In this document: piece by piece, positions 1-9,877 of the stretch | How positions within the stretch are numbered: the stretch's first letter is position 1 | Layout: every line of letters begins with the position of its first letter | From: Gluconobacter vitians | GTDB taxonomy: Bacteria; Pseudomonadota; Alphaproteobacteria; Acetobacterales; Acetobacteraceae | DNA: 64,000 nucleotides | Direction: 5' to 3' | Assembly (NCBI RefSeq): GCF_015244565.1 | Contig: NZ_JABCQG010000001.1 | Span: 124,001 to 188,000 of the forward strand | Made by a program: the position numbers and the translations under genes | The notes under the pieces: generated by a model | Told to the model about the DNA's origin: nothing | The model's input: only the letters and a program-made list of their open reading frames with translations | Databases searched by the model: none

Positions 1-876
1 TGCGGTTTCGTGGCTCTCGTCGGCGCCCCGAATGCGGGGAAGTCCACCCTGCTCAACCGGATTGCCGGAGCCAAGCTGTCCATCGTCAGCCCCAAGGCCC
101 AGACGACCCGCTTCAGGACGCTCGGCATCGTCATGCAGGACAATGCCCAGATCATCCTCGTGGACCTGCCGGGTATCTTCAAGCCGCGCCGCCGCCTCGA
201 CCGGGCCATGGTCAACGCGGCCTGGTCGGGTTCGCAGGATGCGGATCTAACCCTGCTGCTGGTGGATGCAAAATCCGGCCTGCGAGAAGATGTCCGCGAG
301 ATCATCGCCAAGCTGTCTGAAAGCAAGGGCCGCATCTGGCTTGTGCTGAACAAGACGGATCTGGTGGAGCGTGGTGAACTGCTGCCCCTGACGCAGGAAA
401 TCAGCGGCCTCATTAAGGTCGAGCACGTCTTCATGCTGAGCGCGCGTTCGGGCGAGGGTGTCAGTGACCTGATGGCGCGTCTGGCGACCGAACTGCCCGA
501 AGGCCCGTTCCTTTATCCTGAAGACGACCTGACGGACCTGCCGGACCGTCTGCTTGCCGCCGAGCTGGTTCGCGAGCAGATCTTCATGCAGACGCATGAG
601 GAAATCCCCTATCAGGCTACGGTCGAGACCGAGAGCTTCCAGGAGCGTCCGGATGGTTCGGTACGGATCGAGGTGACGATCTATGTCTCCCGTCCCGGCC
701 ACAAGGCGATCCTGATCGGCGAGGGCGGCCACAAGATCAAGTCCCTCGGCGCCCGGGCGCGGATGGAGCTTCAGGAGCTTCTGGACCGCAAGTGCCATCT
801 GTTCCTGAACGTCAAGGAACGCGCGGGCTGGGACGAGGAAAAGGCCCGTCTGCGCGCCATTGGCCTCGATGACTGA
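1..876 (+). CDS. era: GTPase Era, 5' end outside the window
   Basis: Essential Ras-like GTPase that binds the 3' end of 16S rRNA and helps 30S subunit maturation. The reading frame is open to the left edge (Cys-Gly-Phe precede the GTG at 10), and Era proteins usually have such residues before the G1 loop, so the true start lies upstream. Visible are the G1 loop GAPNAGKS, the G3 element DLPG, the G4 motif NKTD and a C-terminal KH domain with the GEGGHKIK RNA-binding loop. The next gene, pyrH, starts about 110 bp downstream. Family assignment is certain; only the start is unknown. Confidence 0.96.
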   Translation, partial: CGFVALVGAPNAGKSTLLNRIAGAKLSIVSPKAQTTRFRTLGIVMQDNAQIILVDLPGIFKPRRRLDRAMVNAAWSGSQDADLTLLLVDAKSGLREDVREIIAKLSESKGRIWLVLNKTDLVERGELLPLTQEISGLIKVEHVFMLSARSGEGVSDLMARLATELPEGPFLYPEDDLTDLPDRLLAAELVREQIFMQTHEEIPYQATVETESFQERPDGSVRIEVTIYVSRPGHKAILIGEGGHKIKSLGARARMELQELLDRKCHLFLNVKERAGWDEEKARLRAIGLDD

Positions 877-987
877 AAAAGACAGGTGCCGGAGCGTTCG
901 AAATCCGGCATCCTGACATCGCTTGTTCCAATCCCGCCACGTCTGTATGACAGGCGCACGTCAAGACACATCCAGCCAGAGACGGGC

Positions 988-1728
988 ATGATGACCGAAA
1001 ATCGAGAACAGAGCCCCTCCTACAAACGCGTCCTGCTCAAGGTGTCCGGTGAGGCACTTATGGGCGACGGACCGTCAGGGGTAGACCCCGTAATGGTGGA
1101 CATGGTTGCCGCCGACATCGCCGAAGTGGTGGCTTCCGGAGTGGAAGTCTGCCTCGTCGTCGGTGGTGGCAACATTTTCCGCGGCCTCGCAGCCGCAGCC
1201 AAGGGTATGGACCGCGCGCAGGGCGATTATGCCGGCATGCTGGCAACCGTCATTAACGCACTGATGCTGCAGAACGCGCTTGAGCGTCGCGGCATGGAAA
1301 CGCGCGTTATGACGGCAATCCAGATGGCCGCCATTGCCGAGCCCTATATCCGCCGCCGCGCCGTACGCCATATGGAAAAGGGCCGCGTCGTCATTTTCGC
1401 AGCCGGCACCGGCAATCCGTTCTTCACGACGGACACTGCCGCCGCCCTCCGCGCCAACGAGATGGAATGCGATGCGCTCTTCAAGGGCACACAGGTGGAC
1501 GGCGTCTATTCCGCCGATCCGCGCCGCAACCCGGACGCCCAGCGCTATGACCAACTGACCTATCTCGAGGTCCTGGCCCGTGACCTAAACGTCATGGATG
1601 CCGCCGCAATCAGCCTTGCGCGCGAAAACAGATTGCCCATCGTGGTCTTCAACATGCATGCTCCCGGCTCCTTCAGTGCCGTGCTGCGTGGCGAAGGGCT
1701 CTTTACCAAGATCATCGAAGCGGACTGA
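988..1728 (+). CDS. pyrH: Uridylate kinase (UMP kinase)
   Basis: Phosphorylates UMP to UDP in pyrimidine nucleotide synthesis; a hexameric amino-acid-kinase-fold enzyme in the cytoplasm. The N-terminal KVSGEAL phosphate-binding motif, the GGGN loop and the [12 protein letters not shown] segment are typical of bacterial PyrH. The frame is open from a GTG at 886, but the ATG pair at 988/991 gives the usual PyrH N-terminus, so I start there (246 residues). In many alphaproteobacteria pyrH follows rpsB-tsf; here it follows era. It leads into frr 68 bp downstream. Confidence 0.95.
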   Translation: MMTENREQSPSYKRVLLKVSGEALMGDGPSGVDPVMVDMVAADIAEVVASGVEVCLVVGGGNIFRGLAAAAKGMDRAQGDYAGMLATVINALMLQNALERRGMETRVMTAIQMAAIAEPYIRRRAVRHMEKGRVVIFAAGTGNPFFTTDTAAALRANEMECDALFKGTQVDGVYSADPRRNPDAQRYDQLTYLEVLARDLNVMDAAAISLARENRLPIVVFNMHAPGSFSAVLRGEGLFTKIIEAD

Positions 1729-1796
1729 GCTCCGTATTTTCAACGAAATTTTCAGGATATGTCCTGAGACCAACGTCGAACTGAAAGGAACAGCCC

Positions 1797-2363
1797 GTGC
1801 CTGCTGACCTGAATGACCTTCTCGCCGATCTGACCCGCCGCATGGACGGCGCAATCGAAAGTCTGCGCCGGGACCTCTCCGGTCTGCGTTCGGGCCGTGC
1901 CAGCCCGAACCTGCTGGAGCCGGTGCGCGTCGAAGCCTATGGCTCCGAAGTCCCGCTTTCGCAGGTCGGTTCCATTGCCGTTCCCGAAGCCCGCATGCTG
2001 ACCGTCTCCGTCTGGGACCGTACGGTTGTGGGCGCCGTCGAGCGTGCCATCCGTGACAGCGGCCTCGGCCTCAACCCGGCTACGGACGGTCAGACGGTTC
2101 GCGTTCCCATTCCGGCCCTGACCGAAGAGCGCCGCAACGAACTGGCCCGTGCCGCCAGCCGTTATGCCGAAAACGGCAAGATCTCCGTGCGCGGCGTGCG
2201 TCGTGACGGGATGGAGCAGACCAAGGCACTGGAAAAGAAGAGCGAGATCAGTCAGGACGACATGAAGACCTGGACCGATGCCATCCAGAAGCTGACGGAC
2301 CAGTACATCAAGAAAGTGGACGATATTTTCGCGGACAAAGAACGCGAGATCAAACAGGTCTGA
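1797..2363 (+). CDS. frr: Ribosome recycling factor
   Basis: Splits post-termination ribosomes together with EF-G. The 188-residue length is standard and the protein shows the RRF signatures [14 protein letters not shown] and [11 protein letters not shown] with a helical C-terminal domain. The GTG start at 1797 is chosen because AAAGGA lies 7 nt upstream (1784-1789). It sits between pyrH and uppS in the classic order. Confidence 0.97.
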   Translation: MPADLNDLLADLTRRMDGAIESLRRDLSGLRSGRASPNLLEPVRVEAYGSEVPLSQVGSIAVPEARMLTVSVWDRTVVGAVERAIRDSGLGLNPATDGQTVRVPIPALTEERRNELARAASRYAENGKISVRGVRRDGMEQTKALEKKSEISQDDMKTWTDAIQKLTDQYIKKVDDIFADKEREIKQV

Positions 2364-2431
2364 TTGCGCATTTGTCTGCAGGCTCTCTTCCTCGTCACGA
2401 CCGCATTGTCTCTTCTCCGGCAGGAGGCGGT

Positions 2432-3139
2432 GTGAACGTCGTCCCCGTCCATGTCGCCATGATCATGGACGGGAACGGCCGCTGGGCGCGTGCGCGCAAG
2501 CTTCCCGTGGCCGCTGGTCACCGCCAGGGCGCGGAATCCGTACAGCAATGTGTCCGTACGGCCATCCGTCAGGGTGTGCGTTACCTGACGCTCTATGCGT
2601 TCTCATCGGAAAACTGGCGTCGCTCGGCCGAGGAAGTCGGGGATCTCACATCCCTGCTGCGGTTCTATCTGCGGCACAAGATCAACGAACTGCATGCCCA
2701 GGGCGTGCGGCTGCGGATCATCGGTGAGCCGGAGCGGTTTGAAAGCTCCCTACGCGAGGAACTGCGCCGCGCCGAAGCCCTGACCCTGCACAACACGACT
2801 CTGACGCTGACGCTTGCCCTGTCCTATGGCGGGCGAGCGGACATCGTTCAGGCCGCCCGCCGTCTGGCTGAAGACGCTGTTGCCGGAAAGATCACGGCCG
2901 ACAGCATCAGTGAGACCATGCTCGACGACGCTCTCCAGACCGGTGACATGCCCGATCCGGATCTTGTCATCCGCACCAGCGGCGAGTGCCGTCTTTCCAA
3001 TTTCCTGCTCTGGCAGAGCGCCTATGCCGAACTGGTCTTTATGGACGTGCTCTGGCCCGATTTTGGTGAAGCCGAGTTTCTTGACGCCCTTGCGCGCTTT
3101 GCAAGCCGTCAGCGCCGTTTTGGCGGACGTCCGGCATGA
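2432..3139 (+). CDS. uppS: Isoprenyl (undecaprenyl diphosphate) synthase
   Basis: Cis-prenyltransferase that condenses isopentenyl diphosphate onto farnesyl diphosphate to make undecaprenyl diphosphate, the lipid carrier for peptidoglycan and LPS. The diagnostic motif MDGNGRWAR, the SSENW segment and the C-terminal RTSGECRLSNFL region are present. The frame stays open back to a TTG at 2372 (255 residues), but GTG 2432 is preceded by AGGAGG (2422-2427) and gives an N-terminus like other alphaproteobacterial enzymes, so it is preferred. The stop overlaps the cdsA start by 4 bp. Confidence 0.93.
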   Translation: MNVVPVHVAMIMDGNGRWARARKLPVAAGHRQGAESVQQCVRTAIRQGVRYLTLYAFSSENWRRSAEEVGDLTSLLRFYLRHKINELHAQGVRLRIIGEPERFESSLREELRRAEALTLHNTTLTLTLALSYGGRADIVQAARRLAEDAVAGKITADSISETMLDDALQTGDMPDPDLVIRTSGECRLSNFLLWQSAYAELVFMDVLWPDFGEAEFLDALARFASRQRRFGGRPA

Positions 3140-3987
3140 GCGCCGCCTCCGCCAGATGGTCGGACCTGCGTCTGCGCCTGCTCTCCGCCGCGGTGCTGAT
3201 CCCGGTCGCAGCCTTCTGCATCTGGAAAGGCGGCCCGGTCTATGATGGCCTGATCCTGCTGGCGATGTTTGGTCTGGTCTGGGAGGGTGAAACCCTTATC
3301 CGCCAGCCGCTGAAAACATGGCGTGGCATCCTTCTGCTGGCCTGGCCTGTCATCGCCGGTCTGGCTGCCCTGAAAGGGGAGTGGAGCGCTGCATTCTGGA
3401 TGATCTGGCCCACACTGATCTTCGGCTTCCCGGCCAGTGTTCCTGTCGTTATCGCCATAATCGGTGGCCTGTCGCTCCTGTGGCTGCGTCACCTGCCCTT
3501 CGGAATGGCCTCTGTTCTTTTCGTCCTGTCTGTCGTCATCGCGAGTGACAGCTTTGCCTATCTGACGGGACGCATTTTCGGCGGGCCCAAACTGGCTCCT
3601 TCCATTTCTCCCGGAAAAACCCGTTCCGGTGCGATCGGCGGCCTTCTTGGTGCAGCTATTGCTGGTGGACTGGTCGCCTGGTTGACTGCATCCGGGACCC
3701 AGTGGGGCGGCCTGATCTGCGGTGCTGTCCTTGGTATTTTTTCCCAAAGCGGCGACCTACTGGAAAGTGCCGCCAAGCGGCGCCTTGGCGTCAAGGACTC
3801 CGGCCGCCTCATTCCCGGGCATGGCGGCCTTCTGGACCGGTTCGATGGCCTTCTCGCCGCGGCTCCTGCCGCAGCCCTGCTGTCGCTTCTGGTGGCGGCA
3901 CAACCCTTCTGGTCCATTCTTCCTGCAGATCTGACTGGCGGCTCTGCACATCCATCCATTTCTCAGGGGAGCATTTCTCATGACTGA
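3136..3987 (+). CDS. cdsA: Phosphatidate cytidylyltransferase
   Basis: Integral membrane enzyme that makes CDP-diacylglycerol from phosphatidic acid and CTP, the branch point of phospholipid synthesis. It has several hydrophobic segments and a C-terminal CdsA signature (SQSGDLLESAAKRRLGVKD, then PGHGGLLDRFDG). The 283-residue length is normal. It is translationally coupled to uppS (ATGA overlap) and overlaps dxr by 8 bp, so these genes form one transcript with frr-uppS. Confidence 0.94.
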   Translation: MSAASARWSDLRLRLLSAAVLIPVAAFCIWKGGPVYDGLILLAMFGLVWEGETLIRQPLKTWRGILLLAWPVIAGLAALKGEWSAAFWMIWPTLIFGFPASVPVVIAIIGGLSLLWLRHLPFGMASVLFVLSVVIASDSFAYLTGRIFGGPKLAPSISPGKTRSGAIGGLLGAAIAGGLVAWLTASGTQWGGLICGAVLGIFSQSGDLLESAAKRRLGVKDSGRLIPGHGGLLDRFDGLLAAAPAAALLSLLVAAQPFWSILPADLTGGSAHPSISQGSISHD

Positions 3988-5197
3988 CGGTTCTGCACGT
4001 CGTCGCATCACGGTGCTCGGCAGCACCGGCAGCATTGGAACGTCCACGGTCGATCTGCTCGCCCGTATTCCGGACCAGATCGAAGTGCGCGCGCTGGTTG
4101 GTGGCTGTAACGCTGCGCTGCTCGCCGAACAGGCCAAGCGTCTGAATGCCGAAGTCGCCGTCATTCATGATGAACGCCGCCATGAAGAGCTGAAATCCTG
4201 CCTCGCCGGCACGGGTATCCGGACCGCCGCCGGTCGTCAGGCCGTCATCGAGGCCGGCGCCATGGAAGCCGACTGGACCATGGCGGCCATTACTGGTGCC
4301 GCAGGTCTGGAGCCAACGCTTGCTGCCGCCCGCAATGGTCATGCTGTGGCCCTCGCCAACAAGGAAGCCCTTGTCTGCGCTGGTGACGTTATGCTCCGCG
4401 CTGTTGCCGAAGCGGGTGCCACGCTTCTGCCGGTCGATTCGGAACACAACGCCATTGCGCAGTCCCTTGGTGGCTGTGACATGGACAGCGTCGAGAAGAT
4501 CATCCTAACGGCTTCAGGCGGTCCGTTCCGCAAATCCTCCATCGAGGAAATGCGCGCCGCCACGCCTGAGAAGGCTCTGAAGCATCCGACCTGGTCGATG
4601 GGTGCCAAGATCACGATCGACTCCGCCTCCATGGCGAACAAGGGGCTGGAAGTCATCGAAGCAGCCCGTCTTTTCGGTCTGACCGAGGGCCGGATCGACG
4701 TTCTGGTTCATCCGCAGTCCGTCGTGCATGGTCTGGTCCAGTTTCGCGATGGCAGCCTTGTCTCCCAGATGGGCTCGGCCGATATGCGTATTCCCATCGC
4801 TCACACCCTTGCCTGGCCAAAGCGCATGGCCACGCCCTGCGACCGTCTCGATCTGGCCGCTTATGGCCGTCTGGAGTTCGAGGCGCCTGATGAAGTCCGC
4901 TTTGCCCCTCTGCGTCTTGCGCGTCAGGTGCTCAGGGCAGGGGGCGCTGCACCGGCTGTCTTCTCGGCTGCAAACGAAGTCGCGGTGGATGCCTTCCTGA
5001 ACCGTCGCATCGGTTTCCTCGGTATTGGCGAGACCATCGACGCAGCCCTTCAGGCCATGGACGAAAATCCCGAGCTCACCACCCTCGATGAGGTGCTACA
5101 TTGGGATGCGAAGGGCCGGGCTCTTGCGGAAGCACATATCCTGCGGGCGAGCGGTCACTTGCGAAATGATGTGAGCGAGACCGCCCTGAATGCATGA
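3980..5197 (+). CDS. dxr: 1-deoxy-D-xylulose 5-phosphate reductoisomerase
   Basis: Second step of the MEP isoprenoid pathway: DXP to MEP with NADPH. The N-terminal NADPH-binding motif GSTGSIGTSTVD, the substrate/metal segment PVDSEHNAI and the LTASGGPFR motif are all present; 405 residues is typical. It overlaps cdsA by 8 bp and rseP by 8 bp. Its position next to uppS links isoprenoid precursor supply with the lipid carrier. Confidence 0.96.
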   Translation: MTDGSARRRITVLGSTGSIGTSTVDLLARIPDQIEVRALVGGCNAALLAEQAKRLNAEVAVIHDERRHEELKSCLAGTGIRTAAGRQAVIEAGAMEADWTMAAITGAAGLEPTLAAARNGHAVALANKEALVCAGDVMLRAVAEAGATLLPVDSEHNAIAQSLGGCDMDSVEKIILTASGGPFRKSSIEEMRAATPEKALKHPTWSMGAKITIDSASMANKGLEVIEAARLFGLTEGRIDVLVHPQSVVHGLVQFRDGSLVSQMGSADMRIPIAHTLAWPKRMATPCDRLDLAAYGRLEFEAPDEVRFAPLRLARQVLRAGGAAPAVFSAANEVAVDAFLNRRIGFLGIGETIDAALQAMDENPELTTLDEVLHWDAKGRALAEAHILRASGHLRNDVSETALNA

Positions 5198-6290
5198 CCT
5201 TTTACGTACCATTCTGGCCTACGTCCTGATTCTGGGCATTCTCGTTTTCATTCATGAACTCGGGCATTATCTTGCTGCGCGCTGGCGTGGTGTGAAGGTT
5301 GAAACCTTCTCTATCGGCTTTGGTCCCGCCATCCATCGCTGGCACGACAAATCCGGTACCGAATGGCGGATCAGCGCCATCCCGCTTGGAGGGTTCGTCA
5401 AGCCGCATGGCTTTGAGGGCCCCGAAGATGCGACCGAAGAACAGAAGGCCGCCTGGATTCCGGGCCGGACGTTTCATGACAAGCCGGTTGGCTCGCGGGC
5501 ACTCGTCATCGTCATGGGACCGGTCTTCAATTTCATTTTCGCGATCCTGGCTTTCACCGTCCTGTTCGCGGTCGTCGGCAAGCCTGAAATCCATGGTGAC
5601 ATTTCCCAGGTCACTGCCGGAAGCCCGGCGGAACATGCAGGCGTAAAGCCTGGCGATGTCATTACCAGCATCGGCAACACGCATATTCTTGGCGCCGAGG
5701 ATGTGATGTCCACCGTTGCAGCCCATCCCGGTCAGCACACGACCCTTGGTATCCATCGGGGCGCCGAGGATCTGACCCTGCCTGTGACACTGGATACCCT
5801 GAAGAACAATGGCCACGAGATGGGAAGTCTGGGCGTTGCCTTCGCGATTTCCCGTGGCCGACCTGTCTCACTGCCCTCCGCTTTCATCATGGGAATGCAG
5901 GAAACATGGGACAAATCGGTCATGACGCTTGAAGGCGTCTGGCAGATCATCAGCGGTCAGCGAAGCGCGAAGGAACTGGGGGGTACGATTCGCATCGCGC
6001 AGCTCTCCGGACAGGTCGCAAGCTATGGTCTGGCGAGCATCATTTCCTTCATGGCGCTGCTTTCCATCAATCTTGGCCTGATCAATCTTTTCCCAATTCC
6101 CGTGCTCGATGGTGGCCGTCTCGTGTTCTATGTCTGCGAGGCGATCCGCGGGCGGCCGGTCTCCCGGCGGGTCCAGGAAGTGAGCATGCAGGTCGGAATG
6201 GCCCTGATCGGCGCGCTTTTCCTCTTCTCAACGGTCAATGATCTGACCAACATCGGACTGTTCCACTGGCTCTTTCACGCAGTAAGCTAA
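5190..6290 (+). CDS. rseP: RIP zinc metalloprotease RseP family (site-2 protease)
   Basis: Intramembrane zinc protease that cleaves transmembrane substrates such as anti-sigma factors or signal-peptide remnants. The zinc motif HELGH is at residues 22-26 in the first membrane segment, a PDZ domain lies in the middle (GSPAEHAGVKPGDVI), and the third zinc ligand region LFPIPVLDGGRL is near the C-terminus. The length of 366 residues with a single PDZ domain resembles the alphaproteobacterial MmpA type rather than the double-PDZ enteric form. It sits directly upstream of bamA, the usual arrangement. Confidence 0.94.
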   Translation: MHDLLRTILAYVLILGILVFIHELGHYLAARWRGVKVETFSIGFGPAIHRWHDKSGTEWRISAIPLGGFVKPHGFEGPEDATEEQKAAWIPGRTFHDKPVGSRALVIVMGPVFNFIFAILAFTVLFAVVGKPEIHGDISQVTAGSPAEHAGVKPGDVITSIGNTHILGAEDVMSTVAAHPGQHTTLGIHRGAEDLTLPVTLDTLKNNGHEMGSLGVAFAISRGRPVSLPSAFIMGMQETWDKSVMTLEGVWQIISGQRSAKELGGTIRIAQLSGQVASYGLASIISFMALLSINLGLINLFPIPVLDGGRLVFYVCEAIRGRPVSRRVQEVSMQVGMALIGALFLFSTVNDLTNIGLFHWLFHAVS

Positions 6291-6422
6291 ATATTCTGAA
6301 AAGACTTGTGATACAGTTGAACACGTCAGGGCATCTTGCGCGGGACAGGGGTTATCGGATACCTCCGCCAATGGCATGACGTGTCAGTCGCCTGCAAAAA
6401 ATATGTTACAAGGAAAGCCGGT

Positions 6423-8906
6423 TTGTCAGGATCACGGTCAAGAGGTTCCCGGTCTTCGAACATGCGCTTGATGCTGCTTGCATCAGCCTGTCTGCTGCCG
6501 ACGGCCCTCGGAGTAGCCGAGGCGCGCTCCGTTCGTCATCAGGCGCCGACAGGGGCCTCTGCTCCGGGTGGAAACATCATTCAGGCTATCTCGGTAAAGG
6601 GTAACACCCGCATCGAGACGAGCACGGTGCTGTCCTACATGGTCGCCCAGCCGGGTGATACGTTCAATCAGGACGATCTCGACCGCTCGCTGAAGACACT
6701 TTACGCCACCGGCCTTTTCAAGGACGTGACGCTGCATCGTGACGGCAACACGCTTCTCGTGGACCTAGTCGAAAACCCGATCGTCAACCGTATCGTGTTC
6801 GAGGGGAACCATGCGCTGAAGGACGAGGATCTCCGCAAGGAAATCAGTCTGCGTCCCCGCGCCGTGTTCTCATCCCAGACGACCGCCGCCGACCGTCAGA
6901 AAATCCTGAACCAGTACGCCGCAAAGGCCCGCTTCGGCGCGACCGTCACCCCGCAGATCGTCAAGCTGTCCCACAACCGCGTGGACGTGGTCTTCAATAT
7001 CAATGAAGCCCAGCAGACGCTCATCAAGAAGATCGTCTTCGTCGGTAACCATGCTTTCAGTGAAGCACGCCTCGCGCAAGTCATTTCCTCCAAGGAGTCG
7101 ATCTGGTACCGTTTCTTCTCGTCTTCGGATGAATACAATCCGGAACGCGTGAAGTACGACGCCGAGCTTCTGCGTCGTTTCTACCTGCATAACGGCTTCG
7201 TCGACTTCCATATGGTCGATGCGACAGGCGAACTCGCACCTGATCACAAATCCTTCTACATCACTTTCACGCTTCATGAGGGTGACCGCTATCGTCTGGG
7301 CAAGATGGATGTGCGCTCCAGTGTCCGTCACGTGACGCCGGAAATACTCCGTCCGCATATCGAGCTGTTCAAGCATCAGTGGTATGATGGCACCGCGATC
7401 CAGAACAACACCAAGAACATGCAGGAATGGCTGCAGGCCACGGGGCATCCGTTCGCCATGGTGCGTTCGGAAATTGCCCGGAACCCTGAAAAGCATCTCG
7501 TCAACCTGCTGTTCGACGTGACCGAAGGTCCGCATGTCTATGTCGAGCGTATCGACATTAATGGCAACACCATCACCCATGATGACGTGATCCGCCGGAA
7601 CCTGCCGATGGCGGAAGGGGACCCGTACACCCCGTTCGACCGCAAGTATTCCAAGCTTGGTCTTCAGGATCTCGGGTATTTCAAGTCGGTCTCCGTCGAC
7701 CAGACTCAGGGCTCTGCGCCTGATCGTGTGAACGTATCTGCGAACGTGCTCGAAAAGCCCACCGGTGAGTTCTCCCTGGGGGGCGGTTACTCGACGGACG
7801 TCGGCGTCCTTGGCAACGCCTCGATCAAGCAGCATAACCTGCTCGGAACGGGTGTGGATGCCGGTATTTCCGGAACGGTCGCCTACTATGAAAAGCAGGC
7901 CAATATCTCCATTACCGATCCATACTTCCTGAACCGTAACCTTGTGGCGGGCGCGGACTTCTATTTCATCCAGAACAACTATCAGACATATCAGAGCTAT
8001 AAGGAATCTCAGTACGGCATGAGTCTGCGACTGGGTTATGCCTATAACCGATACCTGTCGCAGTCCTGGAACTACACCCTCGTTGATCGTCAGGTCGGCA
8101 ATTTCTACGACGCTGCCGCTGTGGCGCAGGATCCCAGCCTGATCCAGTGGGTCCCGTCGATCTACGTCCAGCAGTCAGCCGGCTGGTCGCTGCTGTCCCA
8201 GCTCAGTACATCCATTACCTATGACCGCCGCGATCGCCGCATGAACCCGCATACCGGTTACATGTTCAAGATCGCCGGTGACTTTGCCGGCATTGGCGGA
8301 AACTCCAAATACGGCCGTGTAAAAGCAGATGGTGCCTACTATCTTCCGCTTGACGATCTGACCGGCAACCATGACTGGACTTTCCAGTTCAAGGGTGGCG
8401 TCGGTTACATGGGTGACTGGAGCTCCAGCGGTAACCGTAACATCATCGATAACTTCTATCTTGGTGGTGAAAACCTGCGTGGCTTCCTCCAGGGTGGTGT
8501 CGGTCCGCGGTCGGGCCACATCAAGATCAACGGCCAGTATGTTCCAACTCAGGGACAGGAAGATCTTCTGGGTGGCCGTTTCATGTATACGGCGTCTGCA
8601 CAGCTCAACTTCCCGCTGCCTATGGGTGATGATCTGGGTATTTCGGGACGTGGCTTCATTGATGCCGGTAGCCTTGCCGGTATCCGTGTCAAGCATAACT
8701 ACCGGGATTTCGCCCGTTACGGCCAGCCGAATTACTACTTCACCCCGATTACCGGCGATAACCTGATCCCGCGTGTCTCGGGTGGTCTTGGTGTGTCATG
8801 GAAGAGCCCGTTCGGTCTCGTCAACATCGATGGCGCCGTGCCGATCCGCAAGGAACATGGTGACCGTCTGTATCCGCTGCGTTTCGGTTTTGGCCAGCAG
8901 TTCTGA
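6423..8906 (+). CDS. bamA: Outer membrane protein assembly factor BamA
   Basis: Core of the BAM complex that folds beta-barrel proteins into the outer membrane. After a signal peptide ending near ALGVAEA come five POTRA domains (repeated ISVKGNTRIET-like starts) and a C-terminal Omp85 barrel, including the lid-lock region GENLRGF and a terminal aromatic (GFGQQF). The frame is open from a TTG at 6336. TTG 6423 has AAGGAA about 7 nt upstream and gives a basic signal-peptide n-region; ATG 6462 is the main alternative. A Skp-like chaperone follows, as usual. Confidence 0.94.
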   Translation: MSGSRSRGSRSSNMRLMLLASACLLPTALGVAEARSVRHQAPTGASAPGGNIIQAISVKGNTRIETSTVLSYMVAQPGDTFNQDDLDRSLKTLYATGLFKDVTLHRDGNTLLVDLVENPIVNRIVFEGNHALKDEDLRKEISLRPRAVFSSQTTAADRQKILNQYAAKARFGATVTPQIVKLSHNRVDVVFNINEAQQTLIKKIVFVGNHAFSEARLAQVISSKESIWYRFFSSSDEYNPERVKYDAELLRRFYLHNGFVDFHMVDATGELAPDHKSFYITFTLHEGDRYRLGKMDVRSSVRHVTPEILRPHIELFKHQWYDGTAIQNNTKNMQEWLQATGHPFAMVRSEIARNPEKHLVNLLFDVTEGPHVYVERIDINGNTITHDDVIRRNLPMAEGDPYTPFDRKYSKLGLQDLGYFKSVSVDQTQGSAPDRVNVSANVLEKPTGEFSLGGGYSTDVGVLGNASIKQHNLLGTGVDAGISGTVAYYEKQANISITDPYFLNRNLVAGADFYFIQNNYQTYQSYKESQYGMSLRLGYAYNRYLSQSWNYTLVDRQVGNFYDAAAVAQDPSLIQWVPSIYVQQSAGWSLLSQLSTSITYDRRDRRMNPHTGYMFKIAGDFAGIGGNSKYGRVKADGAYYLPLDDLTGNHDWTFQFKGGVGYMGDWSSSGNRNIIDNFYLGGENLRGFLQGGVGPRSGHIKINGQYVPTQGQEDLLGGRFMYTASAQLNFPLPMGDDLGISGRGFIDAGSLAGIRVKHNYRDFARYGQPNYYFTPITGDNLIPRVSGGLGVSWKSPFGLVNIDGAVPIRKEHGDRLYPLRFGFGQQF

Positions 8907-8963
8907 TCTGAACTGTTCGAGACCTTGCCGTCCTGTTCTTCAACCCCTTCCCAAGAGGTGGTC

Positions 8964-9866
8964 ATGACCCTTACTTCCCTGATGCGCACGGTCTCGGCCG
9001 GCGCGCTTCTGGCTGCGACGATTCTTGTCTCCACATCGGGCGCCCATGCCCAGGCTGCTGGTGGCAATGGCGGCTGGTTTGTTCCCAAAGCCGCCCATCC
9101 CAATGCTCCGGCGCCCCGCCCCGTGCAGCGCCGTGTTCCTGTTTCGGTTCCTGAGGAAGAAAACGACTCTGCTCCGGTTGAGCAGCAGCAGGCGCCTCCG
9201 GTTCTTCCGCTGCCTCCGATCCCGGCACCGCCGACCATTGCCAAGGCCTCGCCTCCGCCGGCAGCTGTCATCGGCGTGATCAATGTTCAGGCCGTCATGC
9301 AGATTTCCAGCGCCTGGCAGGAAATCCAGCAGGTTCTGGGTGCACGTCGTGACCGTCTGGCTCAGGCTGTCCAGCGTGAGGAAGCCGCATGGCGTGGCGA
9401 GCAGCAGAAACTGCAGGCACAGGCCCGTACCCTGACATCGGATCAGATCCAGCTGCGTGAGCGTCATCTTCAGGAGCGCCGCGCCAAGGATCAGCATGAT
9501 TTCGGCAATCAGGCCCGCCTCATCCAGGAAGCTGCCCAGGTCGCTATGCACCAGATCGAGCGTGAACTGGAAGAGCCCAACGGCATCATCGCCGCGGTCG
9601 CTGCTGCCCACAACATGAACCTGATCCTGCATGCAGAGCAGGTCGTGTTGCATGTTGGAGGTCAGGACATCACGGAGGAAGTTGGCACGCAGCTCAACAA
9701 GACGCTGCCGCATGTCTTTATTCCCGATGATGGCGTTGATCCCGAGCAGCTTGCCCGTTCCGGCAAGATGCCCACCACAGCCGATGAACAGCGACAGGCC
9801 CAAGGGCCCCAGCAGGAACCTCCGGCCGCCGCGCCGAACGAGTCCGTTCTTCGCCAGCATCACTGA
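8964..9866 (+). CDS. OmpH/Skp-like periplasmic chaperone with proline-rich linker
   Basis: Predicted periplasmic holdase that carries unfolded outer membrane proteins to BamA. ATG 8964 is preceded by AAGAGGTG and starts a signal peptide cleaved near GAHAQA. The OmpH part covers roughly residues 110-260: a VIGVINVQAVM beta-strand start, a long Q/E/R-rich coiled coil and the return strand HNMNLILHAEQVVLH. At 300 residues it is nearly twice the usual Skp size because of a Pro/Gln-rich N-terminal linker and a low-complexity tail. The position between bamA and lpxD supports the assignment. Confidence 0.85.
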   Translation: MTLTSLMRTVSAGALLAATILVSTSGAHAQAAGGNGGWFVPKAAHPNAPAPRPVQRRVPVSVPEEENDSAPVEQQQAPPVLPLPPIPAPPTIAKASPPPAAVIGVINVQAVMQISSAWQEIQQVLGARRDRLAQAVQREEAAWRGEQQKLQAQARTLTSDQIQLRERHLQERRAKDQHDFGNQARLIQEAAQVAMHQIERELEEPNGIIAAVAAAHNMNLILHAEQVVLHVGGQDITEEVGTQLNKTLPHVFIPDDGVDPEQLARSGKMPTTADEQRQAQGPQQEPPAAAPNESVLRQHH

Positions 9867-9877
9867 GGCGACAGGTC

